The translations under genes were made by a program, and so were the position numbers. The notes below the pieces were generated by a model. The model had not been told where the DNA came from and did not search any database. It was given only the letters and a program-made list of their open reading frames with translations. Of a stretch of 16,768 nt of DNA, positions 13,029-16,768 are shown piece after piece; positions within the stretch are counted from its first letter, which is position 1; each line of letters begins with the position of its first letter. The stretch covers positions 1 to 16,768 of the forward strand of contig CALEOQ010000572.1 of NCBI GenBank assembly GCA_937910255.1, written 5' to 3'. Source of the stretch: an uncultured Caulobacteraceae bacterium. GTDB lineage: Bacteria > Pseudomonadota > Alphaproteobacteria > Caulobacterales > Caulobacteraceae.

Positions 13029-14492
13029 TCAGCTCCGGCTGTTCATCTCGTCGCCGGCGTTGCTGGGCAGCCGGACATAGAAGATCAAGGAAATGAAGGT
13101 GATGGCGCCGATCACCAGGAAGGCCGGAGAGATGGTGGCCGCGGTCATCTGGTCCTGGCCGGCCATCTGGGTGAAGGCGTGGATCAGGGTGGCGGCCAGG
13201 CCGATGCCCACCGACTGGATCAGCTGCTGGGCCATGGCCGACATGGTCGAGGCGCGGCTCATGCGGTCCTGCTCGATCTCGGCATAGGCCAGGCCGTTCA
13301 GGCTGGTGAACTGCAGGGAGCGGAAGAAGCCGCCGGCCAGCAGGACCAGCATGATCACCCAGTGCGGCGTGTCGGCCCGGAAGAGGGCGTAGGCGAGGAA
13401 GAAGCCGCCGGTGATCACGGCGTTGACGATCAGCACCCGGCGGAAGCCGAAGCGCCGGAGGATCGGCGGGGCGGTGGTCTTCATGATCAGGGCGCCGGCC
13501 GCGCCGACGAAGGTCAGTAGACCGGCCGCCAGCGCGGTCATGCCGAACGCCACCTGCAGCAGCATGGCGAGCATGAAGGGGGTGGCGCCCATGGCGATGC
13601 GCATGAAGGCGCCGCCGATCACGGCCGCCTGGAAGGTGTTCAGCCGGAACAGGGAGAGGTCCAGTATGGCGTGCGGGGTCCGCCGGGCGTGCCAGGCGTA
13701 GAGCCAGAGCATGGCCAGACCGCCGAAAAACAGACCGGCCACGGCGGGGGCCGGGAGGATGTCGCGGCCCAGATTCTCGAACCCGAAGATGACGCAGGCG
13801 AGGCCGACGCCGGTGAGCAGCATGCCCCTCCAATCCAGGCGCTTGGCGTCCTGGAGGGCGACATTGGGCACGAAGCGCAGGACCAGCAGCAGGCCCACCG
13901 CGGCGATGGGCAGGTTCATGAAGAAGATCCAGGGCCAGTCCCAGAAGGTGACGATGAAGCCGCCCACCGGCGGGCCGATCACCGGACCCAGCAGGGCGGG
14001 CATGGTCAGGACCGACATGGCGCCGACCAGCTCATTCTTGGGCGTGGTGCGCAGCAGGACCAGGCGGCCGACGGGCGCCATCATCGCGCCTGCGGCGCCC
14101 TGAAGAAGCCGGGCGCCGACCAGCTCCATCAGGGAGTCGGCGAATCCGCAGAGGGCCGAGGACAGGGCGTAGAGAGCCATGGCCAGGACGAAGATCCGCT
14201 TGGCCCCGAACTTGTCGGCCGCCCAGCCGCTGATCGGCAGGAAGACCGCCGCAGCCAGCAGGTACATGGTGATGGCCAGATTCAGCCGCAGCGGGTCCTC
14301 GCCCATGTCCCGGGCCATGGCCGGCAGGGCGTTGGACAGCACCGTGGCGTTCAGGGTCTGCATCATCAGGGCCGAGCCGATGACGGCGGGCACGATCCAG
14401 CCGCGGCTGAGGGCGGCGGCCCGTTCCTCAGCCGTCGCGACGACGGGCTTGTCAGGATCGGCGGGGGTGTCGATGGCGGTGACTTCGGTCAT
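13029..14492 (-). CDS. DHA2-family (EmrB/QacA-type) multidrug efflux MFS transporter
   Basis: A 487-residue inner-membrane drug:H+ antiporter with about 14 hydrophobic segments. MFS motif A is at 89-99 (GWAADKFGAKR). Arg128 lies in ARLLQGAAGAMMAP (127-140). The antiporter motif C is ALLGPVIGPPVGGF (166-179), followed by WPWIFFMNLPI (187-197), the family's WrWiFxiNxPi signature. One odd point: the DHA2 motif D1, normally L-D-x-T-[VI]-V-N-x-A-L-P, reads LNATVLSNALP (47-57), so the usual membrane Asp is Asn48. I chose the ATG at 14492, not the longer frame, because it makes a four-base ATGA overlap with the upstream MarR gene and removes a low-complexity Arg/Pro-rich extension. It forms an operon with the MarR gene, so expression is probably drug-inducible. 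Substrates cannot be predicted. Confidence 0.88.
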   Translation of the reverse strand: MTEVTAIDTPADPDKPVVATAEERAAALSRGWIVPAVIGSALMMQTLNATVLSNALPAMARDMGEDPLRLNLAITMYLLAAAVFLPISGWAADKFGAKRIFVLAMALYALSSALCGFADSLMELVGARLLQGAAGAMMAPVGRLVLLRTTPKNELVGAMSVLTMPALLGPVIGPPVGGFIVTFWDWPWIFFMNLPIAAVGLLLVLRFVPNVALQDAKRLDWRGMLLTGVGLACVIFGFENLGRDILPAPAVAGLFFGGLAMLWLYAWHARRTPHAILDLSLFRLNTFQAAVIGGAFMRIAMGATPFMLAMLLQVAFGMTALAAGLLTFVGAAGALIMKTTAPPILRRFGFRRVLIVNAVITGGFFLAYALFRADTPHWVIMLVLLAGGFFRSLQFTSLNGLAYAEIEQDRMSRASTMSAMAQQLIQSVGIGLAATLIHAFTQMAGQDQMTAATISPAFLVIGAITFISLIFYVRLPSNAGDEMNSRS

Positions 14493-14932
14493 GGCTGGGC
14501 CTCGACCAGGGCCGTGAGCGGACCCGCGGCGGCGTGCAGGGCCTGTCGCGCCTCGGGGCCCAGGGCGCTGAGCCGGGCGGCGAGCCAATCGTTGCGCCGG
14601 CGCCGGGCGTCGGCCAGGGCGGCCATGCCGGCCGGCGTGATGGTCAGGCCCGAGCGGCGGCCATCGGAGGCGTGGCTCAGACGGCTGATCCAGCCGGCGG
14701 CCTCCAGGCGCTTGATGTGGGTGCTCATGGCTGGCCGCGACATCTGTTCGGCGTCGGCCAGATCGGAGACGCCGACACCCGGCTGGCGCTTGATCTCCAC
14801 CAGCAGCAGGACGTCGAGGGCCGAGAGGCCGGCCTTGGCGGCCTCCTGCCGCAGGCGGCGCGACACCCGCAGGAGGGCCGGGCGCAGGAGCTCGGCGAGC
14901 TGGTCGGGGTCGAGGGCGGTATCAGGCGACAT
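14489..14932 (-). CDS. MarR-family transcriptional regulator
   Basis: A 147-residue winged-helix regulator of standard MarR size. N- and C-terminal helices (about 8-35 and 115-145) would form the dimer. The DNA-binding part runs from SALDVLLLVEIKRQPGVGVS to the recognition helix in MSRPAMSTHIKRLEAAGWI, and the wing is SHASDGRRSGLTITPAG, containing the conserved D-x-R-[RS]. MarR proteins typically repress their own operon and release DNA on binding a phenolic or other ligand. The gene precedes and overlaps the DHA2 pump by four bases, the classic regulator-pump arrangement. Directly upstream are two inverted repeats over a candidate promoter. The start at 14932 has no strong Shine-Dalgarno (only GATCGCC nearby), and the leader may be very short. 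Confidence 0.88.
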   Translation of the reverse strand: MSPDTALDPDQLAELLRPALLRVSRRLRQEAAKAGLSALDVLLLVEIKRQPGVGVSDLADAEQMSRPAMSTHIKRLEAAGWISRLSHASDGRRSGLTITPAGMAALADARRRRNDWLAARLSALGPEARQALHAAAGPLTALVEAQP

Positions 14933-14941
14933 GAGGCGATC

Positions 14942-14998
14942 TAGTTAAGTAAGCGAACTATCTATTCGCCTAGATAGACCCCTGGCGCCTCAGGTCAA
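14942..14998 (-). promoter_or_regulatory. Candidate marR promoter with two inverted-repeat operators
   Basis: On the - strand, TTGACC (14998-14993) is followed after 16 bases by TATCTA (14976-14971), a fair sigma-70-like -35/-10 pair. A perfect 7-bp inverted repeat, CTATCTA-N6-TAGATAG (14958-14977), covers the -10. A second one, TAGTT-N9-AACTA (14942-14960), partly overlaps it and reaches to within 10 bases of the marR start codon. This AT-rich patch stands out in a GC-rich region. The layout suits MarR autorepression. The repeats are seen directly; binding is inference. Confidence 0.55.
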
Positions 14999-15031
14999 GG
15001 GCGGCGGTGGGCTTTGTCGGGATGGGCCTCG

Positions 15032-15092
15032 CGCCTTGGTCGCTCAAGCTGGAGCATGGTCCGCCCCTGCGGACGGACTATGCTCCAAGGCG
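15032..15092 (-). terminator. Long hairpin after the GST gene, likely terminator
   Basis: Just past the GST stop codon is a near-perfect hairpin. GGAGCATGGTCCG (15051-15063) pairs with CGGACTATGCTCC (15074-15086), with one imperfect pair; two more inner pairs and a TGCA-like loop follow. An outer 8-bp pair, CGCCTTGG (15032-15039) with CCAAGGCG (15085-15092), shares bases with the inner stem, so two alternative folds compete. There is no T-run on the - strand, so it may work as a 3' end stabiliser or be a palindromic repeat rather than a true intrinsic terminator. Confidence 0.5.
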
Positions 15093-15096
15093 AGGG

Positions 15097-15729
15097 TCAG
15101 GCGGTCGGCTGCGCCGCGATGAGCGCATCGTCGATCTCGTCGGCGCGTCGGGCGGCCGGGCGGTGGAGATGGCGCTCCACATAGGCCTCGAACGCCGGGC
15201 GCTTCTCGATCGTGTCGAAATTCATCCCCCAGGACAGGTGGGAGGCGAGATAGAGGTCGGCGGCCGTGAAGCCGTCGCCCACGAGATAGGCGCGATCCTT
15301 GACCGCGCCCTCGATGGCGCCCAGCACGTCCTCGATGTGGCCGAAGCCCAGCATGCGGCTCTGCTCGGTCGTGGGTTCGAAGCTCACCGCCTTGGCGCCC
15401 ACGGCCTGTTCGATCGGACCTGCGCCGAAGAACAGCCAGCGATAATAGGGTCCGCGGAGCTTGCTGTGCGCCGGGGGCGCAAGGCCGGCTGCGGGGAAGG
15501 CGTCGGCGAGGTAGGCGCAGATGGCGGCGCATTCGGTGACCACCACCCCGTCGTGAACGATGGCCGGCACCTTGCCCATGGGATTGATGGCCAGATAGTC
15601 GGCGGCTTTCGCGTCTCCGGTCTCCCAGCGCAGGATCTTCGTCTCATAGGGTTGGCCGACCTCTTCGAGCATCCAGCGGATGATGCGGCCGCGCGACATG
15701 GGGTTGGTGTAGAAAACGAGGTCCGACAT
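15097..15729 (-). CDS. Glutathione S-transferase family protein
   Basis: A 210-residue soluble protein with the two-domain GST layout. The thioredoxin-like N-terminal domain (1-80) begins LVFYTNPMSRGRIIRWMLEE, where Ser12 is the likely glutathione-activating residue. It has the conserved cis-Pro55 in NPMGKVPAI and the glutathione gamma-glutamyl site at Glu66 in TECAAICAYLAD, where the usual Ser after Glu is Cys67. The all-helical C-terminal domain includes GDGFTAADLYLASHL, the family's folding N-capping box. Substrate and reaction type (conjugation, peroxidase, isomerase) cannot be assigned. The start is the ATG at 15729, with AGGAG 8 bases upstream; an upstream in-frame start adds nine unsupported residues. 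An inverted repeat lies 37 bases upstream of the start, and a long hairpin follows the stop. It stands as a single transcription unit. Confidence 0.85.
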   Translation of the reverse strand: MSDLVFYTNPMSRGRIIRWMLEEVGQPYETKILRWETGDAKAADYLAINPMGKVPAIVHDGVVVTECAAICAYLADAFPAAGLAPPAHSKLRGPYYRWLFFGAGPIEQAVGAKAVSFEPTTEQSRMLGFGHIEDVLGAIEGAVKDRAYLVGDGFTAADLYLASHLSWGMNFDTIEKRPAFEAYVERHLHRPAARRADEIDDALIAAQPTA

Positions 15730-15765
15730 GGTTGGGCTCCTATTGATGGCCACCACATAACCGGT

Positions 15766-15793
15766 GACTGCTGACAGCGACGTGGCAGCAGTC
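15766..15793. promoter_or_regulatory. GACTGCTG-N12-CAGCAGTC inverted repeat upstream of the GST gene
   Basis: A perfect 8-bp inverted repeat (15766-15773 and 15786-15793) with a 12-base spacer in the 92-base gap between the dioxygenase stop (15822) and the GST start (15729). The symmetry and 20-base centre distance (two helical turns) would suit a dimeric regulator. As RNA it could also form a stem ending the dioxygenase transcript, but no T-run follows. The role is undecided. Confidence 0.4.
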
Positions 15794-15821
15794 GTTCGCC
15801 GCTGAGCTCGGGCGGCGACAA

Positions 15822-16661
15822 TCAGCCGGGCGAGGCCGGGCGCAGGACCGGCGGAACCCAGCCGTCCTCCAGGGTCTTGGCCGGGTGGGAGGCGGTGACA
15901 TGGCCCATGAAGGGCGGCCAGATGTCGTAGCCGAGCAGGGCCTGGAGCCGGGGCGTCATCTGGCGCACCTGCTCACGGGGGACGCCGAGGAAGTAGTTCT
16001 CCTGAGTGCGGGCCCAGGGCTGGCAATACTGGTTGGTCAGGGCCAGGCGCGGCGCCGATGAGCGGTTGGCGCCGCCCCGGTGGAGCATGTGCCCCTGGAA
16101 GACGATGGCCGAGCCGGCCGGCATGACCACGGGCTCCAGGCGGCGGGCGGCGTCGGGGTCCTGGCTGAAGGCCGCCACCTCGTCGTCGCTCCACAGATGG
16201 CTGCCCGACAGGATGTCGGTGGCGCCGTTCTGGTCGGTGAAGGGATCTATGGCGACGATGACGCTGAGGCTGACCGGGGGACGGGGGCGCGGCAGGCGAT
16301 AGAAGCCGTCGTCATAGTGGAGGCCCTGGGCGGCCTCGCCGGGCTGGATGGCGATGGCCTGGCTGGCGGTGAGCAGGTAGCCGGGCAGCAGGAAGCGGTC
16401 GAGGAGAGCGAGGATGCGCGGGTCTTCCGTCAGGTCCTCGAACACCTTGCCCCGGGCGACCAGGGTATAGACCCGCTCGGTGGCGAAGCCCTCGAAGGCG
16501 TTGCGGCCGCGGTGGCCGCCGAGGTGTGGGGCGAGATCCTCGCGGACCTGGGCCAGCGCGGCGTCATCCAGCAGATTGTCCAGGCGGGTGTAGCCGTCCC
16601 TGGCCATGCGCGCGGCGTGGGCGTCCAGGTCGAAGGCCGCAGGCGGCGTCGGCAGGTCCAT
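15822..16661 (-). CDS. Phytanoyl-CoA dioxygenase (PhyH) family Fe(II)/2-oxoglutarate oxygenase
   Basis: A 279-residue cytoplasmic oxygenase of the PhyH family. The iron-binding facial triad is visible: His115-x-Asp117 in GLHYDDGFYRL, and the distal His194 in MLHRGGANRSS (His191 is nearby but less well placed). Arg205 in APRLAL is the likely 2-oxoglutarate anchor. The double-stranded beta-helix strands include SVIVAIDPFTDQNGATDILS (133-152) with GSHLW, which is typical for the family (NGaxxxxPGSH). These enzymes hydroxylate or halogenate small molecules using O2 and 2-oxoglutarate; the substrate here is unknown. The start at 16661 is supported by GGGAG 7 bases upstream. Only 28 bases of genuine sequence precede it before adapter begins, so its promoter is not in the window. 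It ends 92 bases before the GST gene on the same strand. Confidence 0.85.
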   Translation of the reverse strand: MDLPTPPAAFDLDAHAARMARDGYTRLDNLLDDAALAQVREDLAPHLGGHRGRNAFEGFATERVYTLVARGKVFEDLTEDPRILALLDRFLLPGYLLTASQAIAIQPGEAAQGLHYDDGFYRLPRPRPPVSLSVIVAIDPFTDQNGATDILSGSHLWSDDEVAAFSQDPDAARRLEPVVMPAGSAIVFQGHMLHRGGANRSSAPRLALTNQYCQPWARTQENYFLGVPREQVRQMTPRLQALLGYDIWPPFMGHVTASHPAKTLEDGWVPPVLRPASPG

Positions 16662-16689
16662 GGCGTGCTCCCGGCAATCGCGCGCCTCT

Positions 16690-16768
16690 AGATCGGAAGA
16701 GCGTCGGGTGGGGAAAGAGTGTAGATCTCGGTGGTCGCCGTGTCACTAAAACAAAAAACCACATCAGC
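16690..16768. other. Illumina P5-type adapter plus read-through (assembly artefact)
   Basis: From 16690 the sequence begins AGATCGGAAGAGCGTC and continues as the reverse complement of the universal P5 adapter to about 16747, with a few mismatches. It then becomes an A-rich tail typical of reads running past the adapter. None of it is genomic. On the - strand it encodes RRPPRSTLFPHPTLFRS, a close relative of the adapter-derived peptide that contaminates protein databases. Real sequence ends at about 16689. Confidence 0.96.

Noticed and set aside
14493..14588. Upstream extension of the DHA2 pump (32 extra residues)
   Set aside because: The extension is Arg/Pro/Gly-rich, lies inside the marR gene and has no ribosome-binding site. 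The ATG at 14492 gives a standard four-base overlap with marR.

Overview
The window looks like a chromosomal contig from a high-GC alphaproteobacterium, most likely of the Caulobacterales type (Caulobacter/Phenylobacterium/Brevundimonas-like). That placement is an inference from GC content, codon use and protein style; no rRNA or marker gene fixes it. Both ends are sequencing artefact. About the first 97 bases and the last 79 bases match Illumina adapter sequence plus read-through, so the biological insert runs from about 98 to about 16689.

Layout. (1) 98-210: the 3' end of a fasciclin (FAS1) domain gene, followed by a strong intrinsic terminator. (2) 283-1812 (-): a GPH/MelB-type cation:solute symporter. 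It is divergent from a 2H phosphoesterase / 2'-5' RNA ligase-like gene at 1966-2478 (+). (3) 2488-3573 (-): a YafY-type HTH/WYL regulator followed by an ABM-domain (YgiN-like) monooxygenase, with a TGTCAG-type inverted repeat between them that overlaps a candidate promoter. This stretch has lower GC than its surroundings. (4) 3745-4926 (-): a BaiN/HI0933-family flavoprotein. (5) 5256-5525 (+): a translation initiation factor IF-1 homologue with a basic C-terminal tail. (6) 5649-11625 (+): a complete six-gene group-2 Mrp (Mnh/Pha) cation/proton antiporter operon in the order mrpA-B fusion, C, D, E, F, G, with a four-base start/stop overlap available at every junction. (7) 11667-12437 (+): an acyl-CoA thioesterase-like double-hotdog protein. 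(8) 12448-12969 (-): a small unknown lipoprotein. (9) 13029-14932 (-): a marR-emrB type operon (MarR regulator plus DHA2 multidrug MFS pump) with two inverted repeats over its candidate promoter. (10) 15097-15729 (-): a GST-family protein, bracketed by hairpins. (11) 15822-16661 (-): a phytanoyl-CoA dioxygenase-family Fe(II)/2-oxoglutarate oxygenase.

How the genes work together. The Mrp genes encode one membrane complex exporting Na+ (possibly K+) in exchange for H+, used for salt and alkaline pH tolerance. MarR and the DHA2 pump form a classic self-regulated efflux unit. The YafY regulator and the ABM monooxygenase form a probable regulator-target pair. The remaining genes look like independent housekeeping or metabolic genes.

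I found no CRISPR array, transposase, phage gene, tRNA or rRNA, toxin-antitoxin pair or convincing undescribed multi-gene system. The points most worth follow-up are the adapter-derived ends, the IF-1 variant with its tail, the MarR and YafY operator candidates, and a hairpin that would hide the ribosome-binding site of the lipoprotein gene.
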